Notes under the pieces: model-generated
The model's database searches: none
Told to the model about the DNA's origin: nothing
What the model saw: the letters and a program-made list of their open reading frames with translations, nothing else
NCBI GenBank assembly: GCA_009602735.1
Contig: WELA01003775.1
Location: 199,159 to 263,158, forward strand
Direction of reading: 5' to 3'
DNA length: 64,000 nucleotides
Origin: Mesotaenium endlicherianum
Lineage: Eukaryota > Streptophyta > Zygnematophyceae > Zygnematales > Mesotaeniaceae
Position numbers and translations under genes: made by a program
Shown: positions 9,889-21,800 of the stretch, piece by piece
Numbering within the stretch: position 1 is the first letter of the stretch
How the letters are laid out: each line of letters starts with the position of its first letter

Positions 9889-12646
9889 TCAAAGCGTCAC
9901 AGCGCTCAGGGTGTGGGGGGTGAGACTGGAGTACCCCTGACAGAGAGATGGAGACAGAGATGCAACTGCCGATGATGGCACATTCCAACTCTGCCACATG
10001 TCACCGACTGCCCCTCTCTGGTATATGCTGCTGCTGGTGGGCTTCACCCACGGTAGGAGGGCAGTGCACGTAGTGATGGCACCCCCCCCCGAGAATTGGC
10101 TCCCATTCAAACTGGAACCTTCTTCCTCCAGCTTCACAAGCTGCTCCCTCTCTCCAGCAAAGCTCTTGAATCTGGGCTGCCTGTGAAGATACGGCTGCAG
10201 CCACTGGCACTTGGCAACGGGCACTCTGGCACCATCAACCATGGTCCAGATTGAGTAAGGCCAGTTCTTGTTTGCCCCCTTCCCGCAATGCCTCTCGAAA
10301 TTGGAAGGAATCATCAGCCCCTTGTCTGTACCTGCAAAATGGTCACCAATACTTGTCATCCCTAAGGTCGGACATGCAATACGTTGGATCGAGGAGATGA
10401 GATGTGTCTCTTTCATAATTGGCATGCACATGCTCCAAATAGGATCAAAGATTGGACTAGATAGTAGAGTACACAGGCACATGTTTCTGCTCCAGCGGCG
10501 AGATGGAATGCTTGTACACTTATGTGGCCAGCATGGAGTACTAGTCTCCGATAAAAATTGGCATACTTACCTAGGATCAGCAATGGAAGCACCAGCAACA
10601 TGGCTTTTGCTTTTCCAGAAGTGGAGTAGTGAACATCTAACAAAAAGAATTTAAGATACAGGTACGTGGCCGAAAGCTGCAGTCACCTTCTTGCTGGCAC
10701 TTTGGGCTGCATAGGCAATGGATGCGTAGAGCTCCATTCTGCAACAAAACTTGTGCTACGATTAGAACAAACTTTAAATGCTTTAATTCAAAAAGCTCTG
10801 ATCTTCAATTTGAGCTCAAACTCGGCACTGACGTCAAAAATTGTATACATGCACAAAGTCTATTAAGCGCCCCTATGAAGGGCAAAAAAGGAGGCTACCA
10901 CATTCCTAGCAACATTACTGACCTTCAAGTGATGCAGAAGAACACAAAGAAACTTTGCAAGATATGAGTGCCAAATGTGCAGTAAGCGACTAAAAGATCC
11001 ACGCATATTCACACCTTTAAAATCTTGAGTGTCGCAGCATATTGATGGCCATTCTTGCCCGTGCAGAAGATGCTGTGTTCCTCAATGACCTCCGCATCAC
11101 GCCTATTCTTAGATACCTTCCGAATTTGGCCATAAACTTCATCCTTGGCAGCCATGACCCTCTTGCGAACCTTCTTCGCCGCAGCTTTGAAGGAATGGTA
11201 CTCAGACATCAACTTCTGCTCACGTCCGCATCGTTCAGGACTTTCCTGACTGGAGGTCACATTGATGTCCTCATCCTCCTCATATTGTGGAACCTGCTCA
11301 CCAAGATGGTGGGAGTGGCAAGTTCTCTGACTTCCAAAAATACCCTGAGTTTCAGTTTCATACTGAACCCCCTCAGCATCAAAACGTCCACTGTATGCAA
11401 GGTTCTGACTGCATGTTTTACGAGGAACTTGCGCTTCAGGCTGCTTCTTTACATCTTGCACACTGCGATGTCCTTCAATGCTCCATTTAGCAGTTCGCTT
11501 CTTCAGCGGTTTGTTGCTGTCATCGTGCTTTGTTTGTGACAGAGCTGTCAGAGATGAAAATTTGCGGAAGGTCTTCAGCTGTTTTCCTCTTCCATCGATG
11601 GCAGGTTTGAATGACGTCCTCTGCTTCTTGCACGGTACGGTGAAGCTCACTATGGAGCTATTAGGAGGCGGTGGTGCTGAAGGTTCCTGGTTACTGGAGA
11701 GAAGTTGCTGATCTTCGTCAGAGTGAACTTCCTCAATTGTAGGTGTACTCACAATCGTATCGGTGAAGCTCCTGGGCTCACAGAAGTATCCTTCAGGACT
11801 AGCTGAGCTTCCACCGGGCCTCATGCTGTTGTGAGCTGTGCCAAATCTATCTTCAGATGCTGTGCTGGATCTCAATAAGTTGCTGTGCTGCAGAGACCCT
11901 TCTGGTTGAGAGTAAACTGGACGATTGAGGTGCTCCCTGTGGTTCAGAGGTGATGGGCAGCCTGCTGCTTCAATATCTGACAGCACGAGACGCTGTTGCT
12001 GTGCTAGTCTCAGAGTGATCTTGCAGAAGCAACACGAAGTCCTGCAACATAGACAAAAAATGTGTTGAGTCTCCTTTTTTTATCGACTGAGGCAGTCCTG
12101 ATCGATCAAGCTCCCATAGATGAGCGGTACACTTACGCTCAAAACAAAAGAGCAGCATGTAGTTGTACTTTGCACATCATACATAATCAATTAAATTGGT
12201 TTCCTATCTAGCTGCTAATTTTGCAGTCAATAATCCTTCAAGCTCAACAAGCGCGTCAGAGCTTTTTGCTGATACACAACTGCATTTTCCAGGATCACCC
12301 TAAGCAGCATCTGTAGTGCACATCTGGGACATACCAACAAATGTATATCTCATTCAAATAGAGGCCAGCGCACAAAGATATTTAAGCTAACAAGCTCTGT
12401 CGCAATAAGCAGAAGTGAACCCCTGCGTCCGTACCTCTTGATGCCTCCATCTGCTGCAATGATGGTGCTGTCAACAGACTCCTTCAGAGCTTGAAGCATC
12501 CTCTGTGCCTCAGCTGCTCCAATTGCCCAAGCTGTCTTGCCTCCTTCGCCTTTCAGCAGTTTGTTCTCTGCAAGGGCCTCATTTAGCTGCTCCTGCAGGA
12601 CTTGTATGCGCTCTTGCACCTCACAAGCTGCACTAAGTTGATCCAT
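9889..12646 (-). CDS. ULT: ULTRAPETALA-like SAND-domain protein with coiled-coil N-terminus
   Basis: Exons, in transcript order: 12646-12435, 12041-11015, 10738-10687 and 10331-9889. All phases match and give 577 residues from the ATG used here; the frame is open upstream to 12742, so further 5' exons may exist. Residues 1-70 are a coiled coil (MDQLSAACEVQERIQVLQEQ). A long Ser/Pro/Lys-rich middle follows. From about 390 the protein matches the ULT SAND module: GKNGHQYAATLKILK, NGALRIHCLCSPKC (414-427), SNFERHCGKG and NWPYSIWTMVDGARVPV (about 453-469). These align with the Arabidopsis ULT1 segments EITCECTPGC, FEKHSGR and KWKNNVWVIIGGEKVPL, as I recall them. ULT proteins act as plant trithorax-like chromatin regulators. 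The Cys-rich C-terminal region of ULT1 is absent; the last about 100 residues are polar and unrecognised. The domain call rests on motifs across three exons. Confidence 0.75.
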
Positions 12647-14272
12647 GTGGTGCCTTGTTAAAAGGAAGTCTCGGACCTTGTCCTCAAGACAAAATGACGG
12701 TTTCTCTCTACACGTATGCAAGCTCCCTTTACAAACATGCACAGTTAAAGCAGTACCCTTTTCTGCTTCGTTCCTGTATACGCGTGCAACCTGCGTTTAA
12801 AGCATTCTCATGTAAGAGAAGGTATGAAGATACAACAGGGGTAAGTACTCGAGTCTATGCGCCCTGAAGTCTAATCCCAAGCTTGCAGAAGGAAGGTGGT
12901 CTGACTAAATCTAAACAAGCACCTGTGCACCGTCAAACTTCTGTGTGCTCTGCATGAAGAGGACTGCAAGCATAAACACGTGAAGTATATGGTTTACTGC
13001 CAGCGAGGTCTATATTCTGGGAAATTACATGACTGACGAAATCTGTTGACGCTTCCCTACTCTATATATATGAGTGGTGAGATATGAGGTTCTCACCAGA
13101 GCTCCAAATTAGGCTAGCTTTCCTATCCTTCAGCATGCAGCTTCTTCACCTTTGTATGACTACACTATATCGACTCGCTCTGCAAAAGCGTCAACTTGAG
13201 TGCTGAAGAAGCCCTGTGGTACCGACGTTTGAAATTACCTCCGAGCCCCTTGCTAATCGAGAAAATGGCGGTCAGTTTCCGAGCACAATATCGAGAGCAC
13301 GCATTTAACGCATAAAATTTTATATACAAGATTCAGCCCACCTGAATTTGTGCATGCTCGCTCTGGATCCAATAGTGCGAAGTCCAGGATATGAGTGCTA
13401 GTCATAGATTCGATGCCCCTTACAACATTCCAAATGTCAAGTTTAAGGACAAACCAATTTACTGCCAGCTACAACTTAATTTTGTCTTCAGTGCCAAAAA
13501 TAACTACTTGGTGCGTGCATGCATGCAAACGTGCTGACTTCAGTGTCAGCGCCCAACATGGACAGAAACGACGTCATATTCAGACTCCCCATAGAATTTC
13601 CTCTAATGTCGTGCTTTATCTTCGATTACCCTCTCATTCATGATCGCGTCTGCCTCACGAGAGCAGAAGCTGAAATTGCTCGCACGAAAGCAATGTCATC
13701 GATAATATGATCAATTTCCACCGCTCGAGAAGGATAAAACCTTCAGGGCTCAAAAAATCAGATGACAAGGAAAAGGGGATTTAAAATGGTCTGCTCCTAC
13801 AACCTGTGGCTAAAGATCTTGAACCTAAAGATTGAAGTCAGGTGCTTCAGGAAACAAAAGAGTTGCATGAAGAGAAGTCATGTAGACAGCTTCAATTTTA
13901 TATAAAAAAATACACCAAATTATGTCCTTGTCAAAAATACTTATTTCATATCATTTACTTATCCAACTCAGAATCTATGACTCAAATCCGAAGGATACTC
14001 TTTCAACCTTTCACATGGTGACCAAACAGACAAATAATAGTGCGAGCACTCACTTGCAGACAGAAACTTAATCTAACTTGTGCTTAGTGCTTAAGAAGTG
14101 CTCTCAACTTTCATGCTATAACCTTTCCCCAGCCCCAATTTCCTTCTACACTCGAGTCACTAAATAGACCTTCTTCACCTCCCCCACCATTAAAGAAAAA
14201 ACATCTCATGAAGGACTGCTCAAAACACAGAACTTGTACAAGAGAAAAAGAGGTGCGAGGCACCTTCTATAC
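12647..14272. other. 5' flank of the SAND gene and 3' flank of MSRB
   Basis: AT-rich, no convincing exon on either strand. A possible acceptor about 35-45 bases upstream of the SAND start (near 12682-12690) would allow extra N-terminal coding sequence from an unseen upstream exon. The rest looks intergenic. Confidence 0.45.
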
Positions 14273-14538
14273 CTATGACTGAGTAGCGCTTGAGTCGTCG
14301 GAATCGACAGGCTGGAAGGCGAGAGCTACGCCATTCATGCAGTAGCGCTTGCCTGTCGGCTCAGGACCATCGTCAAATACGTGCCCAAGATGTGACTTGC
14401 ACTTGTGACAACGAATCTGCATGTCACGCACACACACAGTAAGAACCAGGAAGGGTACTTAATGTCAAGCGGCCATACAGGTGGAGTATAATGAACCCCC
14501 CAACATGCTCTCCTCTCTCCTGTGTGCGTGCGTGCACG

Positions 14539-14584
<46 letters not shown>

Positions 14585-15194
14585 NNNNNNNNNNNNNNNN
14601 NNNNNNNNNNNNNNNNNNNNNNNNNNNNNNNNNNNNNNNNNNNNNNNNNNNNNNNNNNNNNNNNNNNNNNNNNNNNNNNNNNNNNNNNNNNNNNNNNNNN
14701 NNNNNNNNNNNNNNNNNNNNNNNNNNNNNNNNNNNNNNNNNNNNNNNNNNNNNNNNNNNNNNNNNNNNNNNNNNNNNNNNNNNNNNNNNNNNNNNNNNNN
14801 NNNNNNNNNNNNNNNNNNNNNNNNNNNNNNNNNNNNNNNNNNNNNNNNNNNNNNNNNNNNNNNNNNNNNNNNNNNNNNNNNNNNNNNNNNNNNNNNNNNN
14901 NNNNNNNNNNNNNNNNNNNNNNNNNNNNNNNNNNNNNNNNNNNNNNNNNNNNNNNNNNNNNNNNNNNNNNNNNNNNNNNNNNNNNNNNNNNNNNNNNNNN
15001 NNNNNNNNNNNNNNNNNNNNNNNNNNNNNNNNNNNNNNNNNNNNNNNNNNNNNNNNNNNNNNNNNNNNNNNNNNNNNNNNNNNNNNNNNNNNNNNNNNNN
15101 NNNNNNNNNNNNNNNNNNNNNNNNNNNNNNNNNNNNNNNNNNNNNNNNNNNNNNNNNNNNNNNNNNNNNNNNNNNNNNNNNNNNNNNNNNNNNN

Positions 15195-15239
<45 letters not shown>

Positions 15240-18125
15240 GGAGGGGGGGGTCTGTCGGGGCTTTTATATGACAAAATGAAGGCCTCTGCTTGTGAGAAGA
15301 AAAGGCTAATGCAGTCACATGCTCCTTTACATCAACCAGCTTGTGAAATACAAGGGACTACTGGTATAAGGTGAAGTCTTCATGTTCTCAGATGATGCTG
15401 CCCATGAGAACAGGGCACTGACCATACAGAGGGCAAGAAGTACAAAGATTGATCTCAAACCAACATTTCACGGAGAGTAGCCAAGAAGACACCCACAAAG
15501 AGCATAATGCAACCCTTGGCACCTCTCCTCATTACTAGTTTTCCAAGAACAAGAATGATATGCAGGAGATGGTATGCGTATGTGGCGCGCTCGTGGACGC
15601 GGGTGTGTGCGTGCGTGTTGAGAAGTTATATGTCAAGGTATTGGAAGAAATTCACTCCAGAAACAGGTTATCTCTTCAAGTTGAGAAAAGAAGACCAATT
15701 GAGGGTTAGCTTGTCAAAGCCTTCTCTACACACGCACCTCAGTGCGAGGGTAGAATATGATGGAGAAGTCAGGAACCTCATCGACTCCCCCCGGTATAGC
15801 GGCATAAAAGCTCGGCCATCCCTGCCCAATAAACAAGGCATGCCCTCAATTGGTTGGATACTTGTATGCATCGTACACAAGCAAAAAGAAAAAACATGAG
15901 TGCCACGTGTCTACCAACAAAAGCAGTATAACACAGGTGGGTCAATATGTGAGCATGTAGATGATACACACATACAGGTATTGTGCACGAGCACGAGAGA
16001 ATGTGCACTCGTGTGCAGGGCGCAGAGATGTACAATGGCTGGACAAAAGCACAGGCAGCACTAGCATATGCTACACATATGACACGGCCGCTGCACGCGC
16101 TACAGGCAGTGGACCTGCCAACACACGCCTGAATGAGTGAGTCTCCAACGAACATGTAAACTGGATAGTATCTTACCGTGCCGCTATTGTACTTTGAGTC
16201 GGACGTGAACACGGGATTGCCACAACCCCGGCAGCTGAAGTTCCCCTTCCTCTTCTCCTTATTCAGTGGGCTGCACACCCCCCCCCACGAGCAGTCAGCA
16301 GCTAAGTAACCCAACTCCCACTTGTTTTAGTTCCTACTTCTCCGTTAGTCTGCCCATATTGAAATTTATGAACCTACGAGGGTGCATCTACATCTCTGGG
16401 TCAGCAAAGAACGTAAGACATGAGAAGAGCACACTGTATGCTCGCGCGCGCGCGCGTGTGTGTGTGTGTGTGTGTGCGTGTGCGCATGTGTGCGTGTGTG
16501 TCTGACATAGTCCTCAATGCACCAACATTTTTGCAGTTGGTGTTGGCTAGGTGTACGGCGCTGCAGTTGGCAACAAAGAAGAAGCTACTCTGAATACCCG
16601 GCTCCAATCCCATTATCTTTCTAAGGATGGGGTGAAGGTCTAGAAAGAACATGCTGGCCTTGTCTACAATGTTGTGGTTTTCTTCTGTACTATTTCCTTC
16701 CTTTCTCCTTTTGTTTGTCTTTCAAAAGAGAGGCGTGCCACCACACCACACCATATATTGTACAGAAGGCAGACAACAATTCCGGTCGATTGGCTTCCCT
16801 CTCTCGCCATAGAATTGTCCCAAACATGTGATGAGAAGTGACTCACAATGGGCGTATTTATGGCAGCTGAAGACAGATAACTCTTCAGATAAATATTTCC
16901 CTCATTGAGTCGCAGACGCGTTCAAGCCATTATTTCTTATCGATCTTCCCCTTGAAACTTATCAGCACAAACTTCTCACTTGCTCTGTAAAATATAAGGA
17001 ATTATATGGGTGGTTTCTCCCACCGAAAATTACCTCGTCAAACATTTGCACAGACCCTCGTATCATACTATGATGCATCCAGCACGAGTGTTTGCAGGAA
17101 GGAAGGAGATAAGTCTTGCTTTGACCGGGCGTTTGCAGGACACTGAGAAAGGCAGCTGACCTGAGAAAGGGCACCTCGGTGCCTTCTTTGCGCAGCACCC
17201 CATACTCAGCAGGGGTGAGCAGCTTTCTCCATTCCTCATCAGTGTGGGTGATCTATGGAAAGACAGAAGGAAGGGAATAAATGCGAGCTAGCGCGATAGG
17301 GTGGTCTACTTTTTCAGGACTGCACTTTTGAGGTATGTTTTAAAGGCCAGAATAAAACGTGCAATATTTCTTTGATGCAAGTGCGATTATCATTATCGAT
17401 GTATACATGCAGTCCAAACGGAACTGTGCTGGCTCTGGCAATAGCACGGTGGATTCTAGCACGCAAGGTCTTAACAGACACAAAAATAAACCCCCTCATC
17501 GTACACTCAGATACATCTTGTTCCTTCTCTCACCTCACCGTGACCCTTGCTCATTTATCAGTGGCTCCTCCCTCACCATATTTAATAAGCAGTACAAAGA
17601 TAGGTAGAAATAAGACAACATGAAGCACACCTCTCCTACTCTGTTGAGAACGTTGAACTGATTGGGAGAGGCGAATTCGGGGAGAATCCCCGCCCGTGTC
17701 TCCGGAACTGGCCAGAACGAATACGAGAGACCAGCTGCAGCTGAGAAAATTAACAAGGCAATCCCTCGTCTTTTCATCTTCCCACGGATGTCCATAGCTT
17801 TCTCGGCAGGATCGAGTAAAGTAATCAGACCCTCCCCCGTGCTTTGTCTCCTAGGTCCTTCGCCAAAATCAGTTGCAAGCTCAATTTCTTCGGCGTTACC
17901 ATCTGCGCTACATTGACGGCGAGGAGCACACGCAACTACCACACTTTTATTCTTTGAATGGGCTTTACTTTCTATTGAAATAGACCAACCATGACATTTA
18001 TTGCCCCTTGCTCCTAGAGCCCTGTAAAGCGGGACGGCTGTGTGCACATTATATGAAGTCGAAGGCTTTGAGAACCGGGCAGGAATGAGCACCGAAGCAC
18101 ACGAATGCAGAGTTAATGAAGCCAT
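14273..18125 (-). CDS. MSRB1: Methionine-R-sulfoxide reductase B, plastid MSRB1 type
   Basis: Exons, in transcript order: 18125-17631, 17252-17161, 16270-16177, 15821-15738 and 14416-14273. Phases agree throughout; 302 residues; start context GCCATGG. The enzyme reduces the R form of methionine sulfoxide in proteins and free methionine, using thioredoxin or similar donors. The SelR domain spans about 166-295: [20 protein letters not shown], zinc ligands Cys209/212 (CRGC) and Cys258/261 (CHKC), GWPSFY at 228, [18 protein letters not shown] and catalytic Cys281 in RYCMN. The form with [13 protein letters not shown] is that of plant plastid MSRB1 rather than MSRB2. Residues 1 to about 60 look like a chloroplast transit peptide. 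Unusually, about 118-146 hold two Arg followed by a hydrophobic stretch ([20 protein letters not shown]), ending in ETRAG. Intron 4 contains a 610-base gap. Confidence 0.92.
14545..15235. repeat. (GA)n tract around a 610-base assembly gap
   Basis: GA repeats at 14545-14584 and 15195-15235 flank Ns at 14585-15194, inside the last intron of MSRB. Long ORFs spanning the Ns are artefacts of the masked gap. Confidence 0.95.
16443..16502. repeat. (CG)n-(TG)n alternating tract
   Basis: CG repeats run directly into TG repeats in intron 2 of MSRB. This is a Z-DNA-prone sequence. Confidence 0.9.
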
Positions 18126-18884
18126 GGGCCTTCAATTTTGCAACCAAACCGAGCTGGGATAGTTCTGAATCAACTGGCATTAATGCTTGAGAAGGTAAGT
18201 GATGGACAACTGGGACCGAGACTTCGCCAGGCGAGGGCAGCCTGGAGTAACGGTGCCCCACGTCGACGTTTTATACACATCGACAGCAGTTCACAAAGAT
18301 GCAAGGTCCAAAAGTGGTCAGAAGGCCGACACGTATGCGCAACAAATTCTTCATTACGGGGTGATCAGTTGATCACTGGCAATTATTTATTTCAGTCGAC
18401 TTTCAAAAAAAATAGAAAGGGATCCAACTAGGCTGCTTGCATGAGAGCTCCCAATAGTGCTCCCGAGTGCCCGTTTAGGGGGGGGCAAGCCGGAGAAGAA
18501 TTCACAATGAATAGGCAACCGGTGCCAGGCCCACGAGCATATATATGACGTTTTGAATGCAAACCAATGCAGACGACTATATCCTTTGCTGAGACCATGC
18601 ATGCAGCTGAGAGCTTTAAGAGCTGTAGCCTAAAATTACACTACCCTACCCGCTGCGTCGGGGAGATGGACGCTGGATTGAGCTGCATGTGATAGGACCC
18701 GGGAACCGAACAGCATTTCTTAAGACCTATATGAGCTCTTGATGCTCGCTATCTCAGTACGTTTCGAAGCTTGGATTTGGCTGTAATCTGATTGCAAGAA
18801 AGAGATCTAGCCCTATTTTTGTGAACGTCGCTTAAGGAGGTCTAATTCTGTAGCTGCCTCACATTTCGATCGCCACACTCAATC
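18126..18884. promoter_or_regulatory. Shared intergenic region of the divergent MSRB and CNX5 genes
   Basis: The 759 bases separate the ATG of MSRB (-) from the putative ATG of CNX5 (+). There is no open frame of note. Both promoters and both 5' UTRs must lie here if the CNX5 start is right. No TATA box stands out. That it acts as a bidirectional promoter is inferred from geometry. Confidence 0.5.
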
Positions 18885-21800
18885 ATGAACGCTGAAGGTG
18901 CAGCGGTGCCTTCTGCTCCAGCGCGACTGGAACCTCGTGCTGCTGCAGTAAGCGTCTCCTGGGTTCCCGCATACTACCTACCCTTCAGAAATTTGTCAAC
19001 AAACGGATCGTCTGGCTGTCTGCCAACATTGCAATTACTGAATAAGATGGCCTTCAGAGGTTGGCCTTGACGGATGCCCTCATTGTTCCTGATGTGCTTA
19101 TTGTGCTGATCAGAAGCTTTTATTATTGATCATTGATACTGATAAGGTGGCCTTCAGAGGTTGGACTGAGGACATACACCTGGGCATGGTAGTTCACAAA
19201 TGAGCAAGAGGAATTTGCATTCATTTCCCAACGAGGAAAATTAGAGGGTGCATGCACTTGCCGGAACATTTGTATTCTATTGTCCAATGAAGAAAGCTTA
19301 GAGTAAGTCATGTACTCGTATAGCTTGTGCTCTAAGAAGGGGGAAGAGGGGTTAGGCAGTGGTTTTTTCTTCCCAAGGACGGCAAAGTGCACTGTGTTGG
19401 GGTGTCTGTATTGATGCCAAGCTAGAGGAGGGCGTAGTGCCAATAAAGGATCTGCTGCCAGCTTTTGATATCAGCTCGAAGCACGCCGTTGATGGTACAT
19501 CAAAGTTTGTCCTTTGACAAGTTCTTAGAAAAGCGCACCACCTACATGTATGTGACGGCGTGCAGGAGGGTGATAGAGAGGCTGCCAAGTGGCACTCAGG
19601 CCAGGCGGGTGGGGACCACAGGGGCCTGACGGGCGCAGAAATCCACCGCTACAGTCGGCAGTTGCTCGTACCGGCCTTTGGTGTGCAAGGTGAATAGCAC
19701 TCTTCAAACCATGAATTTATACATATATATACATATCATATAGAGACATATACACATATGCATTTACACAAACATTCCGTAATGGCGTATGCGTATGCTA
19801 GCTGTGAACAAGCGTATAGACGACATGCTCCCTTGTGTCCATGTACACTCATATACGTGTGCATGAGTGGTCGTTTGCATGTGCCTGTTTACTGTAAATG
19901 TGTGAAGATATCTGTGAAGAAGTGAGCGCCCTTGCCGTTCCGATGCGCAGTCGTGTCCACGCACCCGAGCCTGCGTTCTGCATGCGTGGAGAGAGTGAGC
20001 ACATGCACACGTTTAATGAAATAAGCAGACATGTTTGCGCGGAACAGAATGCACGTAGGCGTGGGGTCTTGGATGTAAGACACACGAGCTCTCGTGTCCC
20101 TGGTCACACGCACCGCCACTCTCCATCTGAGTGCACGCCTCCGCAGAGCTTTGCTAATCTGTTACGCCTATGAATAATTCATTCACATCATGCCATGATG
20201 CTTAGCCCTTGAGTCAGATGCGTACTTTGAAGTGAGAGCCCGAAACCCAGGACCCTAGGTTGTATATGAGGCAGATTCCTCGCGTGCCCTCTTGAGTGGG
20301 ACCCTCGAGGGGACGCTGCGCGTGCGGCGCAGAATCAGTCCTCGCTTCGGACACATGTCAGTGTCATATGTGTCTATTTACCTCATTTGAGCTTGACATG
20401 CACGGTCTCTGCCGACGCGTGCACTTCCTGTTAGTGTATCTGCATGTACATGTGCTATACCATATATGTGAGTAATGTATGTGTGTATATATGTGCATAT
20501 GTATGCGTGAACACCTGCTCTTTACATTCGTAGAACACGTTGCGCGTGTGCCTCTTGTGCATCTTGCGCAGGGCAGGTGCGTCTGAAGAATGCGTCGGCT
20601 CTGGTGGTGGGCGCCGGGGGCTTGGGCTCGCCGGCCGCCCTCTACCTGGCTGCCGCTGGCATCGGTACCTTATACCCTGACCCACCTAAAACCCTTAACC
20701 CCCCCCACCACCCCCCCTCCCCGACCGTTGACCCCCTTCTTCCTCCTTTTTCTCCTCTCTTTGTGCGCATCCTCCGGTGAGCGTTCCAAGATCCACTTTC
20801 GTGCGCAAAGATGTGCATGAATGTGTATGCCAACATACACCTGAAGATGTACAGAATATACCTTCTATATGAGTGCACCAATTTATCATATCCCATCCTC
20901 TCGTCGTGTGTCAGTCATTCCTCCAGATAAATGCACGTATGCATGCGGACGCGCATCAGCACCGTCATATTCTGCATGTATGTTTAGCTTGCGTGTGTGC
21001 TTGTATACACTTGAAAGGGTGGGAGAAGGTAGTGAAGGAGGGAAAGAGGGCGAGGGGAAGCGGGGAGGGGGACCGAGGGGAGGCGGAGGCCGGGCAAGAA
21101 TCATATCGCGACTCTTAGGGTTAGCATTAGTACTAAACCCTTTTACCCTTGCCGGCAGCCTCGGACGCTCTGGGGAGGCCAGCGCACTCTTGCATGCAAG
21201 GATCCGCCACAGCATCTGGAACGTTCAGCCGCCAGCAGAAACACAGAGCCAGATGTGGCCCTCTCTTGAACCCTCTCCCACCCCCCCTTTCTCTGATGCT
21301 TGAGACTAACTTACAAGCTCTGCACTCTTCAAACCTTAAATCCCAGTGATGCCGAGTTCTACGACTGGAAACATGGTAGGCCCTGAACGCGGGTCTTCAA
21401 ACATTTACCTGCAGACTCATCACCGATCCGTGTGCCCTGAGCTCAAAGGCCCGTTCTATGCCTGCACCGTTAGCCCCACTCCCTCCCGCCGGCATCATCA
21501 TCATCATCATCATCCCAGTCTCTTATGTGACGTGGTTAGCGCAATGCGACCTGTTCCAAGATACGACGAAGAGCCTGGAGCCTGTCATCTGTCCTCCTCT
21601 GGCCTTCAGCCTTTGGCTGCTTGTTGGCTGTGCCTTTTCCCGCACTCCTGGCTTGTTTGTTGCCATGTGTCGCCGCAGTAGTGTCTGCATGTGTACGCGC
21701 GCATGTACACGTCCGCCTCTACTTACACCCCATACACATGAAACGCGCACACACGCATACATGCACACACGCACGCAGGCGCACACTGACAGGCACGCAC

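Noticed and set aside
14335-15374. Several frames of 260-330 codons
   Set aside because: They run through 610 Ns and flanking GA repeats inside an MSRB intron.
19048-19164. TGGCCTTCAGAGGTTGG occurring twice exactly 100 bases apart
   Set aside because: A single short duplication in CNX5 intron 1; no element ends or further copies seen.
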